From contig NZ_LT222319.1 in assembly GCF_900074915.1 (NCBI RefSeq), positions 5,077,501 to 5,141,500 of the forward strand: 64,000 bases of DNA. The letters are read 5' to 3'. Source of the stretch: Pseudomonas cerasi (GTDB lineage: Bacteria; Pseudomonadota; Gammaproteobacteria; Pseudomonadales; Pseudomonadaceae). The notes below the pieces were generated by a model. The model saw only the letters and a list, made by a program, of their open reading frames with translations, did no database searches and had not been told where the DNA came from. This document shows, in pieces, positions 1 through 8,896 of the stretch. The translations under genes were made by a program, and so were the position numbers. Numbering within the stretch: the first letter of the stretch is position 1; each line of letters starts with the position of its first letter.

Positions 1-1363
1 AACGCTTCCAGCCACCAAAGCTGTGGTAGGCCACCGGTACCGGCAGTGGAACATTGACCCCGACCATCCCCACTTCAATCTCGTCACAGAACAGACGCGC
101 CGCTTCGCCATCGCGGGTAAAGATGCAGGTGCCGTTGCCATATTCGTGATCGTTGATCAGTTGCATGGCCTGCTCAAGGCTGTCCACGCGCACGATGCAC
201 AGCACCGGCCCGAAAATCTCTTCTTTATAGATACGCATCTCTGGCGTTACGCGATCGAACAGGCAGCCACCCATGAAGAAGCCCTGTTCATGCCCGGCAA
301 CCTGAAGGTTGCGCCCGTCCACCACCAGAGTCGCGCCCGCCTGCACACCGTCCTCTATATAGCCGCCGACCTTGTCGCGATGCTGCCCGGTGACCAGCGG
401 CCCCATATCCAGGCCACAGGTCGTGCCCGCGCCGATCTTCAGGCTCTGGATTTGCGGAACCAGTTTGGCCACCAATGCATCAGCGATCTGATCGCCAACG
501 CATACCGCGACCGAAATCGCCATGCAACGCTCGCCGCAGGACCCGTAGGCAGCGCCCATCAAGGCACTCACGGCGTTGTCCAGATCGGCATCCGGCATCA
601 ACACCGCATGATTCTTGGCACCACCGAGCGCTTGAACGCGCTTGCCCCGCGCTGCGCCTTCCTTATAGATGTACTCGGCAATCGGTGTGGAACCGACGAA
701 GCTCAGTGCCTTGACCTCCGGCGCTTCGATCAGCGCATCGACCGCGACCTTGTCACCGTGAACCACATTGAGCACACCCTTCGGCAGCCCCGCTTCATGC
801 AGCAGCTCGGCAATCAACAATGTGGAGCTGGGATCGCGTTCCGAAGGTTTGAGGATGAAGCAGTTGCCACACGCAATGGCCAGCGGGTACATCCACAGCG
901 GCACCATGGCCGGGAAGTTGAACGGGGTAATACCGGCAACGATACCCAGCGGCTGAAAGTCAGACCACGCATCGATGTTCGGCCCGACGTTGCGGCTGTA
1001 TTCACCCTTGAGCACTTCAGGCGCAGCGCAAGCGTATTCCACGTTTTCAATACCACGCTTCAGCTCGCCCGCCGCATCTTCCAGGGTCTTGCCGTGCTCT
1101 TCACTGATCAATTGGGCAATACGTGACTCATTCTGCTCAAGCAGTTGCTTGAAACGGAACATCACCTGAGCACGCTTGGCCGGCGGCGTATTGCGCCACG
1201 CCGGAAAGGCAGCCTTGGCCGAGTCGATTGCCTTCTGGACTGTTTCGCGATCGGCCAGCGCCACGGTGTGGATAACCTGCCCGGTCGACGGGTTGAAGAC
1301 ATTGGCGCTACGACCTTCAGCAGAAACGAACTCGCCGTGGATCAGGTGTTGAATGCTGCTCAT
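1..1363 (-). CDS. mmsA: CoA-acylating methylmalonate/malonate-semialdehyde dehydrogenase, 3' end cut by window
   Basis: Oxidises methylmalonate semialdehyde or malonate semialdehyde to propionyl-CoA or acetyl-CoA with NAD+ and CoA in the cytoplasm. 454 codons are visible from the ATG at 1361-1363; the family is about 500 residues, so only the last few dozen are outside the window. The aldehyde dehydrogenase fold is clear: a Rossmann part with the FVGSTP motif, then GSCGERCMA with the catalytic Cys at residue 280. It lies just downstream of a beta-alanine:pyruvate transaminase on the same strand, which makes malonate semialdehyde. The gene could therefore equally be called bauC, as in the P. 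aeruginosa bau operon. Valine or inositol breakdown is the alternative role. The family call is secure; the physiological substrate is inferred from context. Confidence 0.9.
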   Translation of the reverse strand, partial: MSSIQHLIHGEFVSAEGRSANVFNPSTGQVIHTVALADRETVQKAIDSAKAAFPAWRNTPPAKRAQVMFRFKQLLEQNESRIAQLISEEHGKTLEDAAGELKRGIENVEYACAAPEVLKGEYSRNVGPNIDAWSDFQPLGIVAGITPFNFPAMVPLWMYPLAIACGNCFILKPSERDPSSTLLIAELLHEAGLPKGVLNVVHGDKVAVDALIEAPEVKALSFVGSTPIAEYIYKEGAARGKRVQALGGAKNHAVLMPDADLDNAVSALMGAAYGSCGERCMAISVAVCVGDQIADALVAKLVPQIQSLKIGAGTTCGLDMGPLVTGQHRDKVGGYIEDGVQAGATLVVDGRNLQVAGHEQGFFMGGCLFDRVTPEMRIYKEEIFGPVLCIVRVDSLEQAMQLINDHEYGNGTCIFTRDGEAARLFCDEIEVGMVGVNVPLPVPVAYHSFGGWKR

Positions 1364-1453
1364 GGAAAACTCCGGATAAAGGCAACGGGCGTGAATCAGC
1401 TCACACCCGATGCGATAAAGGCACGTATATAAGAAGAGAGCCTGCCAGCGCGG

Positions 1454-2800
1454 TCAGTCGATCAGGTTGAGGGTTTCGCCGACGGCATCGAACAATCGAT
1501 CCAGATCCTGCGCCTGGCTGTTGAAGGTCGGTCCGAATTGCAGGGTGTCACCGCCGAAGCGCACGTAGAAACCGGCTTTCCACAGCTTCATGCCTGCCTC
1601 GAAGGGCCGCACGATGGCGTCGCCGTCACGCGGTGCGAGCTGGATGGCACCTGCCAGACCGTAATTGCGGATATCGACCACGTTTTTCGCGCCCTTGATA
1701 CCGTGCAGCGCACGTTCAAAATGCGGCGCGACGGCTGCGGCCTGCTGCACCAGGTTCTCCCGCTGCAGCAGTTCAAGCGCCGCCAGCCCGGCCGCACAGG
1801 CTACGGGGTGAGCGGAATAGGTGTAGCCGTGAGAGAATTCGACGGCGTACTCCGGCGTTGGCTGATTCATGAACGTTTGATAGATCTCGCTGCTGGCGAT
1901 TACCGCGCCCATGGGGATGGCGCCATTGGTGATCTGCTTGGCGATGCACATCAGGTCAGGCGTGACACCGAAACTGTCGGCGCCAAACATCGAGCCCGTA
2001 CGACCGAAGCCGGTAATGACTTCGTCGAAGATCAGCAGGATATTGTGCTGATCACAAATTTCACGCAGGCGCTTGAGATAGCCCTGCGGAGGAACGATCA
2101 CACCGGCCGAGCCCGCCATGGGTTCGACGATTACCGCAGCGATGTTCGACGCATCATGCAACTCGATCAACTTGAGCATCTCGTCAGCCAGCGCGATACC
2201 GCCCGCCTCGGGCATGCCCTTCGAGTACGCATTGCTGGCCAGCAGGGTGTGCGGCAAGTGGTCGACGTCCATCAACTGGCCGAACATCTTGCGATTGCCA
2301 TTCACTCCGCCCAGGCTGGTGCCCGCCACGTTCACACCGTGATAGCCGCGTGCCCGACCGATCATCTTGGTCTTGGTCGCCTGGCCTTTCAGCCGCCAGT
2401 AGGCACGCACCATCTTCACCGCCGTATCCGCGCACTCGGAACCCGAGTTGGTATAGAAGACGTGGTTGAGATTGCCCGGCGTCAGGTCGGTAATCTGTTC
2501 TGCCAGCTGGAACGACAAGGGATGCCCGAACTGAAAGCCCGGCGAGTAATCCAGCACACCCAGCTGCCGGGACACGGCTTCCTGAATTTCCTTGCGCGTG
2601 TGCCCAGCCCCGCATGTCCATAGACCTGAGAGTGCATCGTAGATCTTGCGCCCCTTGTCGTCTGTCAGATAGCTGCCATGCGCGGCCACGACCATGCGCG
2701 GGTCGCGCTGGAAATTTCGATTCGCGGTGTAGGGCATCCAGTGAGCATCAAGCTTCAACTGATGGGTGACAGGCACATCGGACACTTCGAACATATTCAT
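1454..2800 (-). CDS. bauA: beta-alanine:pyruvate transaminase (omega-amino acid transaminase)
   Basis: A class III PLP-dependent aminotransferase that moves the amino group of beta-alanine (or related omega-amino acids) to pyruvate, giving malonate semialdehyde and alanine. The ATG at 2800 gives 448 residues, the length I know for P. aeruginosa BauA, and has a GAGG ribosome-binding site 9 nt upstream; the longer ORF from 2845 lacks this support. Visible motifs include the substrate-region GLWTCGAGH, GSGSECAD-like NSGSECADTA, the PLP-phosphate region, LLIFDEVITGFGR with the PLP-binding Asp, and AKQITNGA with the Schiff-base Lys near residue 287. It sits upstream of mmsA/bauC on the same strand and divergent from a LysR-type gene, matching the bau arrangement, although no bauB-like gene lies between bauA and mmsA here. 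Confidence 0.93.
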   Translation of the reverse strand: MNMFEVSDVPVTHQLKLDAHWMPYTANRNFQRDPRMVVAAHGSYLTDDKGRKIYDALSGLWTCGAGHTRKEIQEAVSRQLGVLDYSPGFQFGHPLSFQLAEQITDLTPGNLNHVFYTNSGSECADTAVKMVRAYWRLKGQATKTKMIGRARGYHGVNVAGTSLGGVNGNRKMFGQLMDVDHLPHTLLASNAYSKGMPEAGGIALADEMLKLIELHDASNIAAVIVEPMAGSAGVIVPPQGYLKRLREICDQHNILLIFDEVITGFGRTGSMFGADSFGVTPDLMCIAKQITNGAIPMGAVIASSEIYQTFMNQPTPEYAVEFSHGYTYSAHPVACAAGLAALELLQRENLVQQAAAVAPHFERALHGIKGAKNVVDIRNYGLAGAIQLAPRDGDAIVRPFEAGMKLWKAGFYVRFGGDTLQFGPTFNSQAQDLDRLFDAVGETLNLID

Positions 2801-2892
2801 GGGAGCAAGCCTCGCAGGCGCTAAACGAAAGGTCATTGCAGCCAAGGTGCCACGCGGCTAAAGTTCATGAAACCCGCCTTTTATGATCTTTG

Positions 2893-2910
2893 GTTTGGTA
2901 ATCACTAAAC
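2893..2910. promoter_or_regulatory. dyad in the bauA/LysR divergent promoter, candidate operator
   Basis: The 18-bp sequence GTTTGGTAATCACTAAAC is an imperfect inverted repeat (GTTTxGT...ACxAAAC) just before the ATG of the LysR gene and about 95 bp upstream of the bauA start. LysR regulators bind T-N11-A dyads between divergent genes, so this is a plausible site for autoregulation and bauA control. No experiment supports it and the match is short. Confidence 0.4.
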
Positions 2911-2911
2911 A

Positions 2912-3832
2912 ATGAATATCCGTCGTTCCGATCCGGTGTCGCAGGTCAGTGATTTTGATATCCGCTTGCTGCGCCTATTCAAAAGCGTCGTCGAGGCGGG
3001 TGGCTTTTCTGCGGCTGAAAGCGTGCTTGGCATTGGCCGATCAGCGATCAGCCAGCAGATGAGTGATCTGGAGCAACGCCTCGGCCTGCGCCTGTGCCAG
3101 CGAGGCCGCGCCGGCTTTTCACTGACCGACGAAGGGCGCGAGGTCTATCAGTCGTCATTGCAATTGCTAAGCGCGCTGGAAAGTTTCAGGACAGAGGTCA
3201 ACGGCCTGCACCAGAACCTGCGCGGCGAGCTGAACATCGGCCTGACCGACAACCTGGTCACCCTCCCCCACATGCGCATCACCCATGCCCTGGCCCGGCT
3301 GAAAGAGCGCGGGCCGGGCGTGCACATCAACATCCGCATGATCGCCCCCGCCGAAGTCGAGCGCGGTGTACTCGACGGCGGCCTGCATGTCGGCGTCGTG
3401 CCGCAGGCCAGTGCCTTGCCGGGGCTTGAGTATCATCCGTTGTACAGCGAGCGTTCGCTGCTCTATTGCGCGGTCGGGCATCCCCTGTTTTACGCCGAGA
3501 ATGCCACGCTGGATGACGCACGTCTCGCACAGCAGGAAGCCATTGCCCCGACCTTTCGCCTGCCCAACGAGATCCAGGACCACTATCAGGCACTGACCTG
3601 CACGGCCAGCGCGTCCGACCGGGAGGGCATCGCCTTCCTGATTCTGACCGGCCGCTACATAGGCTACCTGCCCGATCATTACGCCAATGCCTGGGTGCAG
3701 GAAGGCAGGCTACGCGCATTGAAACCGGATTCGAAGTTCTACGACCTCAATCTGGTGACCGTCACCCGCAAGGGCCGACGCCCTCATTTGGTGCTGGAGA
3801 GCTTTCTGGAAACACTTGCCGCTACCCGATGA
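2912..3832 (+). CDS. LysR-family regulator of the adjacent beta-alanine genes
   Basis: A 306-residue LysR-type transcriptional regulator. The N-terminal winged helix (about residues 15-75) has the typical FxxVVEAGGFSAAE...SAISQQMSDLEQRLGLRL...R pattern, followed by an effector-binding periplasmic-binding-protein fold to the C terminus. It is divergent from bauA with a 111-bp shared promoter region, the position of bauR (PA0133) in P. aeruginosa, so beta-alanine-dependent activation of bauA and mmsA is the likely role. The ATG at 2912 has no obvious Shine-Dalgarno sequence; a GTG at 2936 is a possible alternative start. The family is certain; the effector is inferred from context. Confidence 0.88.
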   Translation: MNIRRSDPVSQVSDFDIRLLRLFKSVVEAGGFSAAESVLGIGRSAISQQMSDLEQRLGLRLCQRGRAGFSLTDEGREVYQSSLQLLSALESFRTEVNGLHQNLRGELNIGLTDNLVTLPHMRITHALARLKERGPGVHINIRMIAPAEVERGVLDGGLHVGVVPQASALPGLEYHPLYSERSLLYCAVGHPLFYAENATLDDARLAQQEAIAPTFRLPNEIQDHYQALTCTASASDREGIAFLILTGRYIGYLPDHYANAWVQEGRLRALKPDSKFYDLNLVTVTRKGRRPHLVLESFLETLAATR

Positions 3833-4018
3833 CACATTTCTGCCCTGCACCTGGCCGGTTCGCCGACGCTGCAGAGCGCGTTGAAAGCGCTATCCGGCTG
3901 ATATTTATTGAAATAAATGGACTCAAATAAAAATAAGCTGAGCAACTGGACAGTTTTTTGCAGTAGTCCCGAACAACGACACGCCAGCACATGGCATTTC
4001 CCCGTCCGAGAACTCGCC

Positions 4019-5416
4019 ATGCAGCCTGAAACACTCGACAACGATGATCTGATCTACGGCCTGAACGACCGCCCCAAACCCTGGACGGCGATATTGGCCG
4101 CGTTCCAGCACGTTCTCGCCAGCTTCGTGGGGATCATCACCCCGCCCCTGATCATCGGCTCGACCCTTAGCCTGACACAGTACATGCCGTACCTGATCAG
4201 CATGGCCTTGATGGTCTCGGGCACCGGCACCTTCATCCAGGCACGCCGCCCGTTCGGTATCGGCGCGGGCATGATCTGCCTGCAAGGCACCAGCTTCGCC
4301 TTCCTGGGCGCAGTGTTGTCCGCAGGTTTTCTGGTCAAGCAGCGCGGCGGCAGCCCGGAGGACATCATGGCGATGATCTTCGGCGTGTGCTTTTTCGGTG
4401 CCTTGGTGCAGATCGCGCTGAGTCGCTGCATTGGCCAGTTGCGAAGGGTCATCACGCCACTGGTGACCGGTATTGTCATCACGCTGATTGGTGTAAGCCT
4501 GATCAAGGTAGGCGTGACAGACCTGGGCGGCGGCTTCAACGCACCGGACTTCGGCGCCCCGGTGAACCTGGCGCTGGGCGCGTTCGTGCTGGCCGTGATC
4601 ATTGTGCTCAATCGCTCGAATACGCCCTGGGTGCGTTTGTCAGCCATCATCATCGGCCTGGCGGTGGGCAGTCTGGCCGCATGGTTCAGCGGCAAACTGG
4701 TGCCGCAACCCCTTCACGACCTGCCGTTGATCAGCGTACCGGTGCCGTTCCGCTTCGGCTTCAATTTCGACTGGAGCGCTTTCCTGCCTGTCGCGCTGAT
4801 TTATCTGATCAGCAGTATCGAGACGGTCGGCGACCTGACCGCCAACTGCATGCTCGCGCGCCAGCCCATCAGCGGCCCGAGTTACCTGGCGCGCCTCAAG
4901 GGCGGTGTACTGGGTGATGGCGTGAGCTGCATGATCGCCGCGACCTTCAGCGCATTTCCCAATACCACCTTTGCGCAGAACAACGGCGTGATCCAGTTGA
5001 CCGGCGTTGCCAGTCGCTATGTCGGGCTGTACATCGGCGCGGTGCTGTTCGTGCTCGGGCTGTTTCCGCACATTGGTGCCATCGTCCAGCAGATCCCCAA
5101 GCCGGTGCTCGGCGGCGCAACGCTGGTCATGTTCGGCAGCGTCGCGGCCGCCGGGGTACGCATTCTGGCCCAGTCACCGCTGGACCGACGCAGCATGCTG
5201 ATCATTGCCACCTCATTGGGTGTCGGTCTGGGTATTGCGGCGCAACCTGCGCTGCTGCATCAGTTGCCGAAACTGGTGCAGAACCTGTTCGATTCGGCCA
5301 TCACCAGCGGCGGTATCACGGCCATTGTCATGTGCCTGCTGATTCCGGAAGGCAAAGTCGCCGCCGTTCCGACCGCCGATGCAGCGGAACCCAAACCTGT
5401 GGAGCAACCACGATAA
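4019..5416 (+). CDS. NCS2-family nucleobase:cation symporter (xanthine/uric acid/uracil type)
   Basis: Inner-membrane permease of the NCS2 (xanthine/uracil) family, 465 residues, about 14 hydrophobic segments. The N-terminal QHVLASFVGIITPPLIIG segment and the FPNTTFAQNNGV signature in the second half are characteristic; the latter resembles xanthine/urate carriers (XanQ, UacT) more than UraA. I chose the ATG at 4019; the frame is open back to 3917 but those 34 residues do not look like a permease start. It is followed 95 bp later by a RutR-like TetR gene and lies beside a purine-salvage locus, which fits purine or pyrimidine uptake. The exact substrate cannot be told from sequence alone. Confidence 0.9.
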   Translation: MQPETLDNDDLIYGLNDRPKPWTAILAAFQHVLASFVGIITPPLIIGSTLSLTQYMPYLISMALMVSGTGTFIQARRPFGIGAGMICLQGTSFAFLGAVLSAGFLVKQRGGSPEDIMAMIFGVCFFGALVQIALSRCIGQLRRVITPLVTGIVITLIGVSLIKVGVTDLGGGFNAPDFGAPVNLALGAFVLAVIIVLNRSNTPWVRLSAIIIGLAVGSLAAWFSGKLVPQPLHDLPLISVPVPFRFGFNFDWSAFLPVALIYLISSIETVGDLTANCMLARQPISGPSYLARLKGGVLGDGVSCMIAATFSAFPNTTFAQNNGVIQLTGVASRYVGLYIGAVLFVLGLFPHIGAIVQQIPKPVLGGATLVMFGSVAAAGVRILAQSPLDRRSMLIIATSLGVGLGIAAQPALLHQLPKLVQNLFDSAITSGGITAIVMCLLIPEGKVAAVPTADAAEPKPVEQPR

Positions 5417-5510
5417 CTTTACTTGCCGCGCCCGCACCGACGCTTGCGAGATGCTCGCCGGTGCGCTATCTGTTCATTCGTCGCGCCCTACGACCTGTCC
5501 GGAATTGCCC

Positions 5511-6173
5511 ATGACCCTTGAAGTCCCCGCACACAGCGCTCACGTCACCAAGCCTGCAAGCCGTATTCGTCAGAAGAACGAAGAAGCGATCATCCAGGCA
5601 GCCGAAGATGAATTTGCCCGCCACGGTTTCAAGGGCACCAGCATGAACACCATCGCGATCAAGGCCGGGCTGCCGAAAGCCAATCTGCATTACTACTTCA
5701 CCAACAAACTCGGCCTGTATGTCGCAGTGCTCAGCAACATCATCGATTTGTGGGACAGCACCTTCAACCACCTCAGCGTCGAAGACGATCCGGCAGAGGC
5801 GCTGGCCCGCTATATTCGCGCCAAGATGGAATTCTCGCGCCGCCAGCCACAGGCTTCGCGGATCTTCGCCATGGAGATCATCAGCGGCGGCGAATGCATG
5901 AGCGAGTATTTCAGCCAGGATTACCGCCTGTGGTTCCAGGGCCGGGCAGCGGTCTTTCAAGCCTGGATCGACGCCGGCAAGATGGACCCCGTCGACCCGG
6001 TGCACCTGATCTTTCTGCTATGGGGCAGCACCCAGCACTATGCCGACTTCGCCTCGCAGATCTGTCGCGTCACCGGTCGTTCTCGACTGACTCGCCAGGA
6101 CATGGATCAGGCCAGCAACAATCTCATTCGAATCATTCTCAAAGGTTGTGGGCTCACCCCGCCAGCCTTGTAG
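5511..6173 (+). CDS. RutR-like TetR-family regulator
   Basis: A 220-residue TetR regulator. The helix-turn-helix is at about residues 25-70 (FARHGFKGTSMNTIAIKAG...LHYYFTNKLGLY). The C-terminal half matches the YcdC/RutR ligand domain, with SRRQPQASRIFAMEI and HLIFLLWGSTQHYADFA, both close to E. coli RutR. RutR senses uracil and thymine and controls pyrimidine and purine genes. Here the gene follows an NCS2 permease, so control of that permease and nearby nucleobase genes is a reasonable inference. The start is the ATG at 5511; the frame is open upstream to 5379, overlapping the permease end. Confidence 0.87.
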   Translation: MTLEVPAHSAHVTKPASRIRQKNEEAIIQAAEDEFARHGFKGTSMNTIAIKAGLPKANLHYYFTNKLGLYVAVLSNIIDLWDSTFNHLSVEDDPAEALARYIRAKMEFSRRQPQASRIFAMEIISGGECMSEYFSQDYRLWFQGRAAVFQAWIDAGKMDPVDPVHLIFLLWGSTQHYADFASQICRVTGRSRLTRQDMDQASNNLIRIILKGCGLTPPAL

Positions 6174-6205
6174 AATCGTCGCCCTGACGTCAGCTGGACA
6201 CACGC

Positions 6206-6799
6206 ATGCCTTTTACCCTGATCGGCCCTTGCGAGTTTCGTGAAGAAATCCGCAAGAGCCGCTTCATCACCCTCGCCGCCCCCATCGCCAGCCCGGCCGA
6301 CGCACAGGCGTTCATCGAGCAGCACAGTGACCTGAACGCCACCCACAATTGCTGGGCCTGGAAGCTCGGTGGCCAGTATCGCAGCAACGATGACGGCGAA
6401 CCGGGCGGCACTGCAGGCAGGCCGATTCTGGCCGCCATCGAAGCGCAGGAGTTCGATCAGGTCGTGGTGCTGGTGATCCGCTGGTACGGCGGCATTCAAC
6501 TGGGGACCGGCGGCCTGGCCCGCGCCTATGGCGGCGGTGCCAACAAATGCCTGCAGCAGGCCGAGCGTCTGCCGCTGATCCAGCGCGCGTCGTTCCACCT
6601 TGAATGCAGCTTCAGCGAGCTGGCGCTGGTCAAGCTGCGTCTCGGCGAACTGAACGGTCTGGTGGAAAGCGAAAACTTCATGGCCAACGGTGTGCAGATG
6701 TCCATCGCCATCGGCCCCGAGCACACCGACACCCTGCAGCGCCAACTGGCCGATCTGAGTCGCGGCAGAATCCTTCTGCACGCAGCGCCGGAGCAATAG
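6206..6799 (+). CDS. yigZ: IMPACT/YigZ-family protein
   Basis: A 197-residue member of the IMPACT (YigZ, UPF0029) family. The N-terminal domain has the family pattern KSRFIT, HNCWAWKLG, SNDDGEPGGTAGRPIL and VVVLVIRWYGGIQLGTGGLARAYG, and a small C-terminal ferredoxin-like domain follows. Eukaryotic IMPACT regulates GCN2; the bacterial role, perhaps in translation, is unsettled. It starts 32 bp after the TetR gene on the same strand and may be co-transcribed. The family is certain; the function is unknown. Confidence 0.9.
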   Translation: MPFTLIGPCEFREEIRKSRFITLAAPIASPADAQAFIEQHSDLNATHNCWAWKLGGQYRSNDDGEPGGTAGRPILAAIEAQEFDQVVVLVIRWYGGIQLGTGGLARAYGGGANKCLQQAERLPLIQRASFHLECSFSELALVKLRLGELNGLVESENFMANGVQMSIAIGPEHTDTLQRQLADLSRGRILLHAAPEQ

Positions 6800-6852
6800 C
6801 CGGAGCCTCTGAGCCACATGTCACAATTGCCCACATCTACTGTGCATCCGGC

Positions 6853-7302
6853 TGTGGATAAGCTGAGCACACTCCAACGCGAGCCTTGCCGGGCTTGCGT
6901 TTCAGGCGAATGATCGTTTTTTGAGCAATTGCCGGGCGTGGATCCATAAAGAGTGCAAAAACAGCCTGTTAGCGCTTCTTAGTGCCTTTGGATGTTAACC
7001 GCCGCCGCATTATTCTCACTCAACCGGCTTGCGCACAGTATCTGTGGAAGAACCTGTGGATAACAGGTGCAAGGGTCGCGCATTGCTTCAGCGCACCGCC
7101 CTCGACGTCCGCTGTACATTTTTTGTTCAAATCAAAGGGCCACATTGGCCCGCGCCAGGCAAGCACGCCCCGAACTGGTGCTGAAACGAGCGCCGTCGAT
7201 AGGCGAAGACCGGTGACAGAGCCGAAAACTCCGTGCCTGGCCTTGATTCAGCGCACCGGACGCGAATCCTGACTCCTTGGCCAGGATTTTGCTTTATCCA
7301 CA
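6853..7302. promoter_or_regulatory. gene-free 532-bp region (6800-7331) with three perfect DnaA boxes
   Basis: No convincing gene lies between yigZ and the ABC ATPase. Three exact copies of the high-affinity DnaA box TTATCCACA occur: minus strand at 6853-6861, minus strand at 7055-7063 and plus strand at 7294-7302. The middle one sits inside the perfect hairpin ACCTGT-GGATA-ACAGGT at 7052-7068. Only one further exact box was noticed in the window, inside a coding sequence at 21125-21133. The region also has to carry the promoter of the ABC operon. A role in DnaA titration or DnaA-dependent control is possible but unproven. Confidence 0.55.
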
Positions 7303-7331
7303 CGCGACCCACTTCTGCCTCAGAGCCTTTC

Positions 7332-8885
7332 ATGTCAAACCACGCGATAGCTGCGCGCCTGCAACTGCGCCACATCACCAAACGGTATCCCGGCTGCCTG
7401 GCCAACGACGCTGTCGACCTGACGATTCAGCCCGGAGAGATTCACGCCCTGCTGGGTGAAAACGGTGCGGGCAAAAGCACGCTGATGAAGATCATCTACG
7501 GCGTGACGCAGCCCGACACCGGGACGATCATCTGGCAAGGCCAGGCGCAGACCATGCGCAATCCGGCACAGGCCAGAAGCCTGGGCATCGGCATGGTGTT
7601 CCAGCATTTTTCGCTGTTCGAAACCCTCAGCGTCGCGCAAAACATCGCGCTGGCGATGGGCGCAGCGGCGGGCACGCCCAAGCAACTCGAACCGCGCATC
7701 CGCGAGGTCTCACAACGCTACGGCATGGCAGTGGAACCCCAGAGGCTAGTCCACAGCCTGTCGATTGGTGAGCGGCAGAAAGTCGAGATCATTCGCTGCC
7801 TGATGCAGGACATTCGCCTGTTGATCCTCGACGAGCCCACGTCGGTGTTGACGCCTCAGGAAGCCGATGAGCTGTTCGTGACTCTGCGGCATCTGGCCCG
7901 AGAAGGCTGCAGCATTCTGTTCATCAGTCACAAGCTGGGCGAAGTGCGCGCGCTGTGTCACAGCGCGACTGTACTGCGCAACGGCCGGGTCTCCGGGCAC
8001 TGCATTCCCGCTGAATGCTCCGATCTGGAACTGGCGCGCTTGATGGTCGGTGATGCCGAAGGGCTGACCGCGCAGTATGAGAAAGTCAGCGGCAGCACGG
8101 CCTTTTTGCGCATCGACAAACTGTCCTGGCACAACCCGGACCCGTTCGGCTGCTCACTCAAAGACCTCAGCCTGGACGTACGCAGCGGCGAAATCGTCGG
8201 TATCGCGGGCGTGGCCGGGAATGGTCAGGATGAGTTGCTGGCGCTGCTCAGCGGCGAACAGACCTTGCCCCATGCCCAGGCGGCGACCCTGCGTTTTGAG
8301 GATGCCCCGGTCGGCAACCTGCGGCCCGATGCGCGGCGCAAGCGTGGCCTGGCATTCGTCCCGGCCGAGCGCCTGGGGCATGGCGCAGTGCCGGAACTCA
8401 GTCTTGCCGACAACGCGCTGCTTACCGCCTTTCAGCAAGGGCTGGTGAACAATGGCCTGATCCAGCGCAGCAAGGTGCGCGCACTGGCTGACGAAATCAT
8501 TCGACGCTTTGCGGTCAAGACCCCGGATGCCCAGGCCCCGGCGCGCAGTCTGTCGGGCGGCAACCTGCAGAAATTCATCCTCGGTCGGGAAATCCTGCAA
8601 AAGCCGAAACTGTTGATTGCCGCGCATCCCACCTGGGGCGTGGATGTCGGCGCTGCGGCGGCGATCCATCGGGCGCTGATTGCCTTGCGCGACGCGGGGG
8701 CCGCCATTCTGGTGATCTCCGAAGACCTGGACGAGTTGTTCCAGATCAGCGACCGACTCGCCGCCCTGAGTGGCGGACAGCTTTCCGACCTGATCCCCAC
8801 TGAACAGACCAGCACCGTGCAAATCGGCGGCTGGATGGCGGGACAGTTCGATCATTCTCAAACCCAAGCCCACGTGCCTGGTTAA
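7332..8885 (+). CDS. nucleoside/simple-sugar ABC importer, double-NBD ATPase
   Basis: A 517-residue cytoplasmic ATPase with two fused nucleotide-binding domains, the RbsA/MglA/YufO architecture. NBD1 has Walker A GENGAGKST, signature LSIGERQKVE and LLILDEPTSVLTPQE. NBD2 has the degenerate Walker A GVAGNGQDEL, signature LSGGNLQKF and a weak Walker B, the usual asymmetry in this family. I start at the ATG at 7332; the open frame reaches 7233. Two permease genes follow within 12 bp, and a BMP-type binding protein is encoded at 18.6 kb. Together these form a BMP-type nucleoside importer, and the neighbouring purine deaminases suggest purine nucleosides or bases as cargo. Confidence 0.92.
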   Translation: MSNHAIAARLQLRHITKRYPGCLANDAVDLTIQPGEIHALLGENGAGKSTLMKIIYGVTQPDTGTIIWQGQAQTMRNPAQARSLGIGMVFQHFSLFETLSVAQNIALAMGAAAGTPKQLEPRIREVSQRYGMAVEPQRLVHSLSIGERQKVEIIRCLMQDIRLLILDEPTSVLTPQEADELFVTLRHLAREGCSILFISHKLGEVRALCHSATVLRNGRVSGHCIPAECSDLELARLMVGDAEGLTAQYEKVSGSTAFLRIDKLSWHNPDPFGCSLKDLSLDVRSGEIVGIAGVAGNGQDELLALLSGEQTLPHAQAATLRFEDAPVGNLRPDARRKRGLAFVPAERLGHGAVPELSLADNALLTAFQQGLVNNGLIQRSKVRALADEIIRRFAVKTPDAQAPARSLSGGNLQKFILGREILQKPKLLIAAHPTWGVDVGAAAAIHRALIALRDAGAAILVISEDLDELFQISDRLAALSGGQLSDLIPTEQTSTVQIGGWMAGQFDHSQTQAHVPG

Positions 8886-8896
8886 CGGAGCAAAAC

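Noticed and set aside
23..1126. A 367-codon plus-strand frame at the left edge
   Set aside because: It is antisense to mmsA, whose frame is not closed inside the window but has clear family motifs.
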